64,000 nucleotides of DNA from Pantoea sp. CCBC3-3-1 (GCF_007981265.1 NZ_CP034363.1:2480001-2544000), one strand, 5' to 3'; shown: positions 1 through 10,683, counted from the stretch's first letter. Program-made: numbers and translations. The notes: generated by a model not told the origin, from the sequence alone.

Positions 1-60
1 GCTGCATATAAATAAAATTGCGGCAACAATGTATGCTGCAGTCACTAATCCGCCAGACAT
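1..60 (-). CDS. pntB: NAD(P) transhydrogenase subunit beta, N-terminal fragment
   Basis: Only the first 20 codons lie in the window. Read on the minus strand from an ATG at 60 they give MSGGLVTAAYIVAAILFICS, the start of the membrane-spanning beta subunit of the proton-translocating transhydrogenase. The gene follows pntA after a gap of 10 bases, as in the usual pntAB operon. The rest lies beyond the left edge. The assignment rests on the match of this N-terminus and on pntA being directly upstream. Confidence 0.9.
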   Translation of the reverse strand, partial: MSGGLVTAAYIVAAILFICS

Positions 61-70
61 TGATTACCCC

Positions 71-2120
<2,050 letters not shown>

Positions 2121-3071
2121 ATGAAGCTGAAGAACACCATTCTGGCATCAGCCCTGTTGTCACTCACATCATTAACCGCGCATGCGGCACAGGAACTGAC
2201 CCCGGAAAAAGCGGCATCGCTGAAACCGTTCGATCGCATTGCCGTGTCAGGCCGCTTTAATGCGCTTAACGATGCCAGCGATGCTGTGTCAAAACGTGCA
2301 GATGAACTGGGCGCCACCTCCTACTACATTCAGGGCATTAACGACACCAACGGCAACGGCGGAAACTGGCGCGTGGTTGCCGACCTTTACCGTGGCGATG
2401 CGCCTAAAGCGGTTAAAAGCACCGATCGCATCATTAACGGTGTACGTGAACTGACCAAGGCTGAAGCTTACAAGCTGGAACCTTTCGACACGGTGTCAAT
2501 TAGCGGCTTTTATCACAGCCAGCCTGACGTTAACGATGCCATTACCAAACAGGCAAAAGAGAAAGGCGCGGCCTCTTTCTTTATTATTCGTCAGATTGAT
2601 GCCAACAGCGGCGGCAATCAGTACATCACGGCCTATGTTTATAAAGCCGATGCGAAAGAACGTAAGGTGCAGTCACCTGACCTGATCCCGGCAGATTCAC
2701 AGGCAGGAAAAGCCGCTGTCGCTGCTGGCGGTGCCGCAGCAAAAACCGTACAGATCCCTGGCGTCGCCTCCTCAGAAACGCCTAGCAACAAAGTCGGCCG
2801 TTTCTTCGAAACCCAGTCGTCTACGGGTGAACGTTACACCGTCAGAACGCCAGCGGGTAAAAGCGTGCAGGAAGTGAATGCTGTCACCGCCGCGCAAATG
2901 CAGCCTTTTGACAGCGTCACCTTTACCGGCCACTTTGGTACACCAACCGAGATCTCGGAAGCGGTTGGCCGTGCGGCGATCGATAAAGGCGCGAAGTATT
3001 ATCACATCACGCGTCAGTGGTCGAATCAGAGCGGTGGTAACCTTACCGTTTCTGCGGATCTCTTTAAGTAA
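2121..3071 (+). CDS. ydgH: YdgH family periplasmic protein with three DUF1471 domains
   Basis: The start is the ATG at 2121, preceded by an AAGG ribosome binding site and followed by a clear signal peptide (MKLKNTILASALLSLTSLTA, cleavage near AHA-AQ). This gives 316 aa, close to the E. coli YdgH length. The mature protein holds three YhcN/BhsA-type (DUF1471) repeats, each with the pattern L-x-P-F-D-x-I/V-x-[SF]-G, seen near residues 35, 115 and 250, and each ending in a GGN element (GGNW, GGNQY, GGNLT). Family members are small stress-related envelope proteins; the biochemical role is not established. It is monocistronic with its own terminator. Confidence 0.93.
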   Translation: MKLKNTILASALLSLTSLTAHAAQELTPEKAASLKPFDRIAVSGRFNALNDASDAVSKRADELGATSYYIQGINDTNGNGGNWRVVADLYRGDAPKAVKSTDRIINGVRELTKAEAYKLEPFDTVSISGFYHSQPDVNDAITKQAKEKGAASFFIIRQIDANSGGNQYITAYVYKADAKERKVQSPDLIPADSQAGKAAVAAGGAAAKTVQIPGVASSETPSNKVGRFFETQSSTGERYTVRTPAGKSVQEVNAVTAAQMQPFDSVTFTGHFGTPTEISEAVGRAAIDKGAKYYHITRQWSNQSGGNLTVSADLFK

Positions 3072-3079
3072 TGTGTTAC

Positions 3080-3105
3080 GGGAGCGACCACGTCGCTCCC
3101 TTTAT
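3080..3105 (+). terminator. Rho-independent terminator of ydgH
   Basis: An 8-bp stem GGGAGCGA / TCGCTCCC with a short loop (CCACG) is followed by TTTATT, nine bases after the ydgH stop. Confidence 0.8.
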
Positions 3106-3295
3106 TGCATAGCTTCCCGCCTTATTTTGCATATTCACTCACTTTTCGCCCGATCGCGCATTGCATCTCACCAGCCCACTCCGTAAAATCGCCGCCGGTT
3201 TCAGGAGATTCCTTCACATTTATGCGCAGCTCAGCCCATGAAATGCGATCTAATTCTCCTGCTATGGTTTTTTATTCTGTTTTTGGGATGCATTT

Positions 3296-4687
3296 TTGGA
3301 CAAAAAATTAGGTCTTACCGCGCTGACGGCGCTGGTACTGAGTTCGATGCTGGGCGCAGGCGTATTCAGCCTGCCACAGAATATGGCGGCGGTGGCCAGC
3401 CCGGCAGCGCTGCTGATCGGCTGGGTAATCACCGGTGTCGGCATTATTATGCTGTCGCTGGCGCTGCTGCTGCTGACCCGTTTCAAACCGGAACTGGACG
3501 GCGGTATTTTTACCTATGCCCGCGCCGGATTTGGCGAGCTGGTTGGATTTTGTTCCGCCTGGGGATACTGGCTATGCGCGGTGATCGCCAATGTTTCCTA
3601 TCTGGTTATTGTTTTTTCGGCGCTGAGCTTTTTTACCGATTCACCCGGCCACGTGGTGTTTGGTGACGGTAACACCTGGCAATCCGCACTGGGAGCCTCT
3701 GTGCTGCTCTGGATGGTTCACTGGCTGGTGCTGCGCGGTGTGCAAACGGCAGCCAGCATCAATCTGGTTGCCACGCTCGGCAAGCTCGTTCCACTGGGCC
3801 TGTTTATCATTCTGGCGATTGTAGCCTTTAATTTCGACCGCTTCCGCTTTGATTTTACCGGCGTTGAGCTGGGCATGCCTGTCTGGGAACAGGTGAAAAA
3901 CACCATGTTGATTACGCTGTGGGTCTTTATTGGTGTAGAAGGTGCAGTGGTAGTTTCAGCCCGTGCGCGTAACAAAAAAGATGTTGGCCGGGCGACGTTG
4001 CTGGCCGTCGTTGCCGCGCTGATCGTTTACCTGCTGGTCACGCTGCTGTCACTGGGGATCGTTCCGCGCGCCGAGCTTGCCACGATGCGTAATCCTTCCA
4101 TGGCGGGCTTGCTGACCAGACTAATGGGTTCCTGGGGTGACGTGGTGATTGCGGCAGGGCTGATTGTCTCTGTCAGTGGCGCTTATCTTAGCTGGACAAT
4201 TATGGCTGCTGAAGTGCCGCTCCTGGCGGCACAACAGGGCGCTTTCCCCCGCTCGCTGGCAAAACAGAATGCACAGGGTGCCCCTTCCGGCTCACTGTGG
4301 CTGACCAATATTAGCGTGCAGGCTTGCCTGATTCTGATTTGGCTGACCGGCTCCGATTACAACACGCTGCTTGGCATTGCTTCCGAAATGGTGCTGGTGC
4401 CTTACCTGCTGGTTGGCGCTTATCTGTTTAAGGTGGCCCGCTCGCTGAAAAAGACCGGCGCAGTGGCTATCGCTTGTGGTGCCAGCGCTTACGGCCTGTG
4501 GCTGCTTTATGCATCCGGCCCGCTGCACCTGCTGCTTTCGGTCGTGCTGTATGCGCCTGGAATTGCGCTGTTCCTGTGGGCGCGTCGCGACGGCAGAGGA
4601 AACGCCCCGCTTTGCGCCATAGAGAAAATGGCGATGGTGCTGCTGGTAATCGGCGCAGCGCCTGCACTGTGGATGCTGGTGCGCTAA
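3296..4687 (+). CDS. ydgI: APC-family amino acid antiporter YdgI (ArcD-like)
   Basis: The 463-aa protein has about twelve hydrophobic segments and the N-terminal APC signature LSSMLGAGVFSLPQNM. It closely follows E. coli YdgI, a putative arginine/ornithine-type antiporter of the basic amino acid/polyamine antiporter family; the substrate is not proven. The family start falls on TTG at 3296 (MDKKLGLTALTAL), with GGGA about eight bases upstream and no in-frame ATG nearby, so a non-ATG start is chosen. It sits downstream of ydgH as in E. coli. An inverted repeat follows the stop. Confidence 0.93.
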   Translation: MDKKLGLTALTALVLSSMLGAGVFSLPQNMAAVASPAALLIGWVITGVGIIMLSLALLLLTRFKPELDGGIFTYARAGFGELVGFCSAWGYWLCAVIANVSYLVIVFSALSFFTDSPGHVVFGDGNTWQSALGASVLLWMVHWLVLRGVQTAASINLVATLGKLVPLGLFIILAIVAFNFDRFRFDFTGVELGMPVWEQVKNTMLITLWVFIGVEGAVVVSARARNKKDVGRATLLAVVAALIVYLLVTLLSLGIVPRAELATMRNPSMAGLLTRLMGSWGDVVIAAGLIVSVSGAYLSWTIMAAEVPLLAAQQGAFPRSLAKQNAQGAPSGSLWLTNISVQACLILIWLTGSDYNTLLGIASEMVLVPYLLVGAYLFKVARSLKKTGAVAIACGASAYGLWLLYASGPLHLLLSVVLYAPGIALFLWARRDGRGNAPLCAIEKMAMVLLVIGAAPALWMLVR

Positions 4688-4695
4688 GAAACTGC

Positions 4696-4728
4696 TGCAT
4701 ATTGCCGGTTTATAATCGGCAATATGCA
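4696..4728. repeat. 12-bp inverted repeat between convergent genes
   Basis: TGCATATTGCCG (4696-4707) and CGGCAATATGCA (4717-4728) form a perfect 12-bp stem with a 9-base loop. It lies between the stop of ydgI and the stop of the convergent gene at 4733. There is no T-run on either side, so it may be a bidirectional transcription barrier or RNA-stabilising hairpin rather than a classical terminator. Confidence 0.7.
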
Positions 4729-4732
4729 CAGA

Positions 4733-5167
4733 CTAGTGGGAAAATGCTGGCATATTGATCGTCAGGCGATCGTCGTGCTGCTCAAGATTGAGCGGCTTTA
4801 CATATTCCTGGCGAATGGTTTCAAGCTGCTGTTCGGAAAGCGGGTAAGGCAATAAAATATCGAACTGTTCAATATGCTGTTGTTCAGCCAGCGTTATCAA
4901 TCGCGCGATATTTATTTCGTCACTAACCTGGGTGGAAATAATTTGCAGAGCCAGTGCTTTCAGCCGTTCTGAAGGTGCACCAGGCAAATCCGGTGAATTT
5001 TTAGTCACCATGCCGAAGATCGGCATCACGCCATAAATTGCATCGACAAAGCTCCAGCGTTTTTTGCAGGAAGCTGAGAGAAAATCAATGTAATTCAGGC
5101 AGATATGGTCACTGTGCACCGCTGTAGCCAGCTCTTTATCAGACACCCTTTTCCCCCCTTTCTCCAT
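4733..5167 (-). CDS. Uncharacterised protein, 144 aa
   Basis: I do not recognise this protein. It is soluble, without signal peptide or membrane segment, and has a central motif VDAIYGVMPIFGMVTK and a charged, mostly helical C-terminal half. Two starts are possible: ATG at 5167 with GGAA upstream, or GTG at 5146 directly after a G-rich AAGGGGGG element, which gives 137 aa beginning VSDKELATAV. It takes the place of folM/ydgC between ydgI and rstA in E. coli. It is convergent with ydgI and divergent from rstA, so it may share the regulatory region with rstA. Codon use looks ordinary. Confidence 0.6.
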   Translation of the reverse strand: MEKGGKRVSDKELATAVHSDHICLNYIDFLSASCKKRWSFVDAIYGVMPIFGMVTKNSPDLPGAPSERLKALALQIISTQVSDEINIARLITLAEQQHIEQFDILLPYPLSEQQLETIRQEYVKPLNLEQHDDRLTINMPAFSH

Positions 5168-5323
5168 TAATCGTTTCCGCTAATCGTCAGGAAACAACCC
5201 TGCGAACATAATGGCATATTTTACGCTATTTATACTATACATCGAGAGTTATTTAACATGAACTCGTAGTAGTTAGCCTGAACATTGGGTAATCTTACTT
5301 TTCATTTTCAGATAAGCCGCATT

Positions 5324-6046
5324 ATGAACAAAATTGTATTTGTTGAAGATGACCAGGATGTGGGTGAATTGATCGCCGCCTATCTCAGTCGCCATGATAT
5401 TGAGGTTATTGTTGAAAGCCGGGGCGATCGTGCCGAAGCGACAATAGCCGCTACCCTGCCAGATTTAGTTATGCTGGATATTATGCTGCCGGGAAAAGAT
5501 GGCATGACGCTGTGTCGCGATTTGCGCGCCAGTTCCGCCTGGTCAGGTCCAATTGTCCTGCTAACGTCTTTGGACAGCGATATGAACCATATTCTTTCGC
5601 TGGAGATGGGTGCGAATGATTACATCCTGAAAACCACCCCACCTGCGGTATTGCTCGCGCGGCTGCGGTTGCATTTACGTCAGGCCGTTACGCAAACGCC
5701 GGACCAGCCTCCCTCCCTGACCAGCCAGAAAGCGCTGCGTTTTGGAACGTTGTTTATCGACCCGGTCAATCGTCAGATCACCCTTGCTGGCGAAGCGGTT
5801 GCCCTTTCCACGGCCGATTTTGATTTGCTGTGGGAGTTAGCGACTCATGCAGGATCGATTTTGAATCGCGATGCGCTGCTGAAAACGCTGCGTGGCGTCA
5901 GCTATGACGGTATGGATCGCAGCATTGACGTGGCGATTTCACGCTTACGCAAAAAGCTGATGGACAGCGCGACCGAGCCTTACCGTATTAAAACTATCCG
6001 TAATAAAGGGTATCTGTTTGCGCCACACGCCTGGGACGCTGAATAA
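5324..6046 (+). CDS. rstA: Response regulator RstA (OmpR family)
   Basis: RstA is the DNA-binding partner of sensor RstB. The 240-aa protein has an N-terminal receiver domain (acidic pair VEDDQD near residue 10, phospho-acceptor Asp in MLDIMLPGKDG near 53, conserved TS near 84 and K near 105) and a C-terminal winged-helix domain ending RTIKN-type as KTIRNKGYLFAPHAWD. The start at 5324 (MNKIVFVEDD) agrees with the family; the upstream in-frame extension from 5285 is not supported. The stop is immediately followed by the rstB ATG. In enterobacteria RstA activates asr, which here lies 3 kb downstream. Confidence 0.97.
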   Translation: MNKIVFVEDDQDVGELIAAYLSRHDIEVIVESRGDRAEATIAATLPDLVMLDIMLPGKDGMTLCRDLRASSAWSGPIVLLTSLDSDMNHILSLEMGANDYILKTTPPAVLLARLRLHLRQAVTQTPDQPPSLTSQKALRFGTLFIDPVNRQITLAGEAVALSTADFDLLWELATHAGSILNRDALLKTLRGVSYDGMDRSIDVAISRLRKKLMDSATEPYRIKTIRNKGYLFAPHAWDAE

Positions 6047-7351
6047 ATGAAGAAACTTTTCATTCAGTTTTATTTATTGCTGTTTGTCTGCTTCCTGGTG
6101 ATGGCAATGCTGGTTGGGCTGGTTTATAAATTTACCGCCGAGCGGGCGGGACGCCAGTCGATGGACGACCTGATGAAAAGTTCGCTTTATTTAATGCGCA
6201 GCGAGCTGCGGGAAATCCCCCCGCGCGACTGGAATAAAACCATCGATAATCTGGAACTCAATTTATCTTTTAAGCTGCATATTGAGCCGATGAGTAATTA
6301 CCAGCTTGATGCCTCTACGTTACGCCGCCTGCGCGCGGGCGAAATCGTGGCGATGGATGACGAATATACTTTTCTGCAACATATTCCGCGCAGTCACTAC
6401 GTGCTGGTTGTCGGGCCTATCCCTTATTTATTCTTTTTGCATGAAATGCGCATTCTGGATATTGCGTTACTGGCGTTTATTGGCATTTCGCTGGCGTTTC
6501 CGGTCTTTATCTGGATGCGGCCGCACTGGAAAGATATGCTGCGGCTGGAATCCGCCGCACAGCGCTTTGGTCAGGGGCATCTTGACGAACGTATTCACTT
6601 TGATAACACCTCAAGCCTGCTTCGTTTAGGCGTGGCCTTTAACCAGATGGCCGACAATATCAACACGCTGGTCGCCAGCAAAAAACAGCTGATTGACGGC
6701 ATTGCTCATGAATTAAGGACGCCGCTGGTTCGTCTCCGTTACCGACTGGAGATGAGTGATAATTTGGCCGGGAGCGAACGCGCTGCGTTAAACCGCGATA
6801 TTGGCCAGCTGGAATCGCTGATTGAAGAATTGCTGACCTATGCACGCCTGGATCGTCCCCGCGTGGATCTGAATGTACAGTCGTTAGATCTTGCCGCCTG
6901 GCTAAGCGAAAAGCTGGAAGATATTCGTCTGGTGCATCCTGAATTTGCCATCGACCTTGATATGCCGCAGCGGGAGAATTCAGGCATGGCTGATACCCGG
7001 CTGATGGAACGCGTACTGGACAATCTGGTCAATAATGCGCTGCGTTATGCCGAACAGCGACTGCGGGTAGGCCTGTGGTTTGACGGCAACACGGCCTGTT
7101 TACAGGTGGAAGATGATGGCCCCGGCATTCCGCCAGAGGAACGTGAGCGCGTGTTTGAGCCTTTTGTCAGACTCGATCCGAGCCGCGATCGCGCGACCGG
7201 CGGCTGTGGTTTGGGACTGGCGATTGTCCACTCTATCGCTGCCGCATTTGGCGGCTATGTGCAAATTGACGCCAGCCCGTTAGGCGGCGCCAGCGTTCGC
7301 TTTTGCTGGCCGGTTAATTTATTATCTTCCTCTTCTCACCGCGCTGTCTGA
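6047..7351 (+). CDS. rstB: Sensor histidine kinase RstB
   Basis: RstB is the inner-membrane sensor of the RstAB system, which is tied to PhoPQ in E. coli. The 434-aa protein has a first membrane segment (about 5-27), a periplasmic domain, a second segment near 135-155, a HAMP region, the phospho-acceptor His in GIAHELRTPLVRLR (near 222), and ATPase boxes N (DNLVNNALRYAE), G1 (VEDDGPGIP) and G2 (GCGLGLAIV). The ATG directly abuts the rstA stop, so translation is coupled. In E. coli tus follows rstB; here a carboxypeptidase gene does. Confidence 0.97.
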   Translation: MKKLFIQFYLLLFVCFLVMAMLVGLVYKFTAERAGRQSMDDLMKSSLYLMRSELREIPPRDWNKTIDNLELNLSFKLHIEPMSNYQLDASTLRRLRAGEIVAMDDEYTFLQHIPRSHYVLVVGPIPYLFFLHEMRILDIALLAFIGISLAFPVFIWMRPHWKDMLRLESAAQRFGQGHLDERIHFDNTSSLLRLGVAFNQMADNINTLVASKKQLIDGIAHELRTPLVRLRYRLEMSDNLAGSERAALNRDIGQLESLIEELLTYARLDRPRVDLNVQSLDLAAWLSEKLEDIRLVHPEFAIDLDMPQRENSGMADTRLMERVLDNLVNNALRYAEQRLRVGLWFDGNTACLQVEDDGPGIPPEERERVFEPFVRLDPSRDRATGGCGLGLAIVHSIAAAFGGYVQIDASPLGGASVRFCWPVNLLSSSSHRAV

Positions 7352-7376
7352 CAGCGCCCGACAATCAAGGATCGCT

Positions 7377-8867
7377 ATGTCATCTGCCTACGCTAATCTG
7401 ACGAAGACATTTACCCGACTCTCCCGCTTCAGTCACCTGTCGGCCATCACCGGCTGGGATATGATGACCATGATGCCACCTGCCGGCAGCAGCGCCCGCG
7501 GCGCCGCGCTGGCTGAACTGAGCGTGTTGCAGCATGAAATTCTGACGGACAAGAAGGTGGAACAGTGGTTGAAGGAAGCGTCCGACGCCTCGCTAAATGA
7601 CGTGGAGCGCGCTAACCTGGCTGAAATGCACCGCGCCTGGCAGCAGGCCGCTCTGCTGCCCGCTTCGCTGGTCGAAGCCAAATCCGTTGCCGGTACGCGT
7701 TGCGAACATGCCTGGCGCCAGCAGCGTCCGGCTAACGACTGGCAGGGTTTTGCCACCAATCTGAAAGAGGTGGTCAGGCTTAGTCGCGAAGAAGCGGAAA
7801 TTCGTGCTCAGGCGAACGGCTGCTCCCGCTACGACGCGCTGCTGGATATTTTTGAACCCGGCATGACCAGCGCCCGCCTGGATAAAACCTTCGGCGATAT
7901 TAAAGAGTGGCTGCCTTCCCTGCTGAGCCGCATTGTTGAAAAACAGGCACGGCAGCAAGTTGAAGTACCCGTCGGGCCGTTCGCCGTTGAATCGCAAAAA
8001 CAGCTCGGCCACGCGCTGATGAAGCTGCTGAACTTTGATTTTAACGCAGGCCGCCTGGACGTCAGCGCACACCCTTTCTGTGGCGGTGTTCCTGAGGATG
8101 TCCGCATTACCACGCGCTACAATGAAAACGAGTTTATCAGCGCGATGATGGGGGTGATCCATGAAACTGGCCACGCTAATTACGAGCAGAATTTGCCGAA
8201 GCAGTGGGCTGGTCAACCCGTCGCTCTGGCTCGCTCAACGGCGATTCATGAATCGCAAAGCCTGTTCTTTGAAAAACAGCTGGGACGCAGCGCCGAATTT
8301 CTCAGCCTGATCCTGCCGCAGGTCAAACAGCTGATGGGCGATCGGCCGGGGCTGGAAGAAGGTAATTTTATTGCGCTTAACCAGCGTGTTAAACCGGGTC
8401 TGATCCGCGTCGACGCAGATGAAGTCAGCTATCCTGCGCATATTATTCTGCGCTATGAGATCGAACGAGCGCTGATCGAGGGTGATATTGAGGTCGATGA
8501 CATTCCTGCACTGTGGCAGGAAAAGATGCAATCTCTGCTGGGTCTGGATACCACCGGCAACTATCGCGATGGCTGCATGCAGGATATCCACTGGACGGAC
8601 GGCGCTTTTGGCTATTTTCCAACCTACACGCTGGGTGCGATGTACGCCGCGCAGCTGTTCCAGAGCGTGAAAAAAGCGTTGCCACAGGTGAATGACTACC
8701 TGCGTGAAGGCAATCTGCAACCGGTATTTGACTGGCTACAGCAAAATATCTGGCAGCATGGCAGCCGTTTCAGTACCCGTACGCTGATTGAAAATGCCAG
8801 CGGTGAAGATCTCAACCCGTTGTATTTTAAACAACATCTGGAAAATCGTTATCTGAACGGTCACTGA
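7377..8867 (+). CDS. Metallocarboxypeptidase, M32 family
   Basis: The 496-aa protein matches the M32 (thermostable carboxypeptidase 1) family in length and sequence. The zinc-binding HEXXH motif is VIHETGHANYE near residue 260, followed about 30 residues later by the third ligand Glu in IHESQSLFFE, the family HES(Q/x) motif. Such enzymes remove C-terminal residues from peptides in the cytoplasm. The ATG at 7377 has AAGGAT upstream and lies 25 bases after rstB, so it may be co-transcribed with rstAB. It sits where E. coli carries tus. A GC-rich hairpin (GCCCGGC/GCCGGGC) follows the stop but lacks a T-run. Confidence 0.93.
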   Translation: MSSAYANLTKTFTRLSRFSHLSAITGWDMMTMMPPAGSSARGAALAELSVLQHEILTDKKVEQWLKEASDASLNDVERANLAEMHRAWQQAALLPASLVEAKSVAGTRCEHAWRQQRPANDWQGFATNLKEVVRLSREEAEIRAQANGCSRYDALLDIFEPGMTSARLDKTFGDIKEWLPSLLSRIVEKQARQQVEVPVGPFAVESQKQLGHALMKLLNFDFNAGRLDVSAHPFCGGVPEDVRITTRYNENEFISAMMGVIHETGHANYEQNLPKQWAGQPVALARSTAIHESQSLFFEKQLGRSAEFLSLILPQVKQLMGDRPGLEEGNFIALNQRVKPGLIRVDADEVSYPAHIILRYEIERALIEGDIEVDDIPALWQEKMQSLLGLDTTGNYRDGCMQDIHWTDGAFGYFPTYTLGAMYAAQLFQSVKKALPQVNDYLREGNLQPVFDWLQQNIWQHGSRFSTRTLIENASGEDLNPLYFKQHLENRYLNGH

Positions 8868-8926
8868 TACAGTCCCCGCCCGGCCTTTAGCTGCCGGGCG
8901 TACTCTTCCCCTTCCTACCCGCTTTG

Positions 8927-8940
8927 TACATTCGGTAACA
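8927..8940 (+). promoter_or_regulatory. Candidate RstA box upstream of asr
   Basis: TACATTCGGTAACA matches the published RstA-box consensus TACATNTNGTTACA at 10 of the 12 defined positions. It lies about 107 bases upstream of the asr start and about 40 bases upstream of a TATATT -10-like element at 8983. RstA is a known activator of asr in E. coli, so the site is biologically expected. Confidence 0.6.
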
Positions 8941-9046
8941 CAGCGATACCAATCACTCACGGAAGCGCTCATCGCAATCCCTTATATTCTCTTCACCGGC
9001 CCCGCAGTGGGCTGAACTTTGAAATAAAATAAACGAGGGTTTTGCA

Positions 9047-9553
9047 ATGAAAAAATTATTTGCTCTGGTTGTAGCCGCTGCTATGGGTATGTCTTCAGTT
9101 GCTTTCGCTGCTGAAACCACTGCTGCTCCAGCTACCGCTCCAACGGCTTCTACAACGACTGCAGCGCCAGCTCATGATACTAAGCACGTTAAAAAGCATA
9201 AAAAAGCTGCCGCACAGAAAGCTCAGGCCGCTAAGAAACACAAGAAAGCCGCTAAGAAGCCAGTTGCTCAGAAAGCACAGGCTGCGAAAAAAGTGCACCA
9301 TAAGAAAGCCGCTAAGCCAGTCGCTCAGAAAGCACAGGCTGCGAAAAAAGTGCACCATAAGAAAGCCGCTAAGCCGGTAGCTCAGAAAGCGCAGGCTGCG
9401 AAAAAAGTACACCACAAGAAAGCCGCTAAGCCAGTCGCTCAGAAAGCGCAGGCTGCGAAAAAAGTACACCACAAGAAAGCCGCTAAGCCAGTCGCTCAGA
9501 AAGCCCAGGCTGCGAAAAAAGTACACCACAAGAAAGCCGCTAAAAAAGCTTGA
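9047..9553 (+). CDS. asr: Acid shock protein Asr with Lys/Ala-rich repeats
   Basis: Asr is an acid-induced periplasmic protein. The 168-aa product starts with a signal peptide ([23 protein letters not shown]), followed by an Ala/Thr/Pro segment and a strongly basic Lys/Ala/His-rich tail that contains five near-perfect 19-residue units of the form [20 protein letters not shown]. coli Asr is about 100 aa, so this one is longer because of repeat expansion. GAGGG precedes the ATG at suitable spacing. A candidate RstA box lies upstream and a strong terminator downstream. The ydgU and ydgD genes follow as in E. coli. Confidence 0.95.
   Translation: MKKLFALVVAAAMGMSSVAFAAETTAAPATAPTASTTTAAPAHDTKHVKKHKKAAAQKAQAAKKHKKAAKKPVAQKAQAAKKVHHKKAAKPVAQKAQAAKKVHHKKAAKPVAQKAQAAKKVHHKKAAKPVAQKAQAAKKVHHKKAAKPVAQKAQAAKKVHHKKAAKKA
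9260..9544 (+). repeat. Five tandem 57-bp repeats inside asr
   Basis: Units at 9260, 9317, 9374, 9431 and 9488 each encode [19 protein letters not shown]. They differ only at a few, mostly third-codon positions (for example gtgcaccat versus gtacaccac), which points to recent tandem duplication in multiples of three that keeps the frame. Confidence 0.95.
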
Positions 9554-9596
9554 GACCGACGTTAAGCAGGATCGAATCCTGAAGGACTCTCACTAC

Positions 9597-9624
9597 AACA
9601 CCCGGTTTAACCGGGTGTTTTTTT
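9597..9624 (+). terminator. Rho-independent terminator of asr
   Basis: A perfect 9-bp stem AACACCCGG / CCGGGTGTT with a 5-base loop is followed by an unbroken T-run. It separates asr from ydgU. Confidence 0.93.
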
Positions 9625-9636
9625 CTGGAGTTGCGG

Positions 9637-9720
9637 ATGATGGTGCGTCGCTATTTATTCGAAATTATCCTGGGTTTTATGATCCTTTGCGGCATCATTG
9701 CTGCCAGCTTCTACCTGTAG
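9637..9720 (+). CDS. ydgU: Small membrane protein YdgU, 27 aa
   Basis: A 27-codon frame, MMVRRYLFEIILGFMILCGI..., consists of a short basic N-terminus and one hydrophobic helix. E. coli carries the 27-aa YdgU, with a similar R-Y-x-F-E-x-I-L core, at the same place between asr and ydgD. GGAG at 9627-9630 precedes it; the first ATG (9637) is six bases away and the second (9640) nine, so either may be used. The asr terminator lies just upstream, so expression needs readthrough or an own promoter. Function unknown. Confidence 0.8.
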   Translation: MMVRRYLFEIILGFMILCGIIAASFYL

Positions 9721-9835
9721 TTTCCTAGCTTGCTGATATTTCAAATTAAACTCCCTTTTTAATCACTATCCGTCTATAGTTATTGTCACCGTATGGTCGT
9801 GATAATTCCTAATAATTCTCCATGTTGAGAGAGAT

Positions 9836-10645
9836 ATGCGCCTGACAGCTGTTTTTTTAATGGGGTGTTTAGCCTTATCGTTTTATACCCATGCTGATGA
9901 CGACGTTCAAAGCGAACAAGAGACGAAAACCCTGTTCTTCGGCAAAGATGACCGCAAGGCCGTGGCAGACACAACCGCCCAGCCCTGGGAAGCCATAGGT
10001 CAACTGGAAACCGCCAGCGGTAATCTGTGCACTGCCACCCTGATCTCTTCTCATCTGGCGTTAACCGCCGGACACTGCCTGCTCACGCCTCCCGGAAAAA
10101 TCGACAAAGTCATTGCGCTACGCTTTATCGCTACTACGGCTGGTGACTGGCGTTATGAGATCCACGATATTGAAACCCGCGTCGATCCTGCCCTGGGGAA
10201 AAAGCTTAAAGCTGACGGCGACGGCTGGATAGTTCCTGCTTCTGCGGCACCCTACGATTATGGCCTGGTGATTTTGCATAACCCACCGTCCGGCATCACG
10301 CCGGTGCCTTTATTTGCTGGTAGCCGTGGCGATTTGACCGCTGCGTTAAAAGAGGAGCAGCGTCGGGTGACTCAGGCGGGTTATCCGCTGGATCATCTCG
10401 ATACGCTCTACTCCCATTCCGATTGCCTGATTACCGGTTGGGCACAGAAAGGCGTGCTGTCTCACCAGTGCGATACGCTGCCCGGCGACAGCGGTTCTCC
10501 GCTGTTGTTGAAGGTGGATAATGCCTGGCAACTGATTGCCGTGCAAAGTTCGGCGCCTGCGCCAAAAGATCGCTACCTCGCCGACAATCGCGCCATTGCC
10601 GTAACGGCTTTCCGCGATAATCTGGAAGCGCTGGCGCAGGAGTAA
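9836..10645 (+). CDS. ydgD: Trypsin-like serine protease homologue YdgD
   Basis: The 269-aa protein has a signal peptide ([20 protein letters not shown]) and an S1-type protease fold with an apparently intact catalytic triad: His in [10 protein letters not shown] (near 80), Asp in [10 protein letters not shown] (near 140) and Ser in [12 protein letters not shown] (near 220). It matches E. coli YdgD in length and order and is predicted periplasmic; the substrate is unknown. The start has a GAGAGAG purine tract upstream. A terminator hairpin follows. It is convergent with hrpA. Confidence 0.93.
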   Translation: MRLTAVFLMGCLALSFYTHADDDVQSEQETKTLFFGKDDRKAVADTTAQPWEAIGQLETASGNLCTATLISSHLALTAGHCLLTPPGKIDKVIALRFIATTAGDWRYEIHDIETRVDPALGKKLKADGDGWIVPASAAPYDYGLVILHNPPSGITPVPLFAGSRGDLTAALKEEQRRVTQAGYPLDHLDTLYSHSDCLITGWAQKGVLSHQCDTLPGDSGSPLLLKVDNAWQLIAVQSSAPAPKDRYLADNRAIAVTAFRDNLEALAQE

Positions 10646-10683
10646 ACTGCGCGTCAGTTTCTGATGAGTACTTTAATAAAGAG

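Noticed and set aside
3238..3666. 142-aa plus frame overlapping the start of ydgI
   Set aside because: It is out of frame with ydgI over most of its length and has no domain.
8877..8900. GC-rich hairpin after the M32 gene as terminator
   Set aside because: The stem GCCCGGC/GCCGGGC is good but no T-run follows; not called as an intrinsic terminator.
9095..9529. 144-aa minus-strand frame opposite asr
   Set aside because: It is the antisense of the Lys/Ala repeats and only looks like a Leu/Phe-rich repeat protein.
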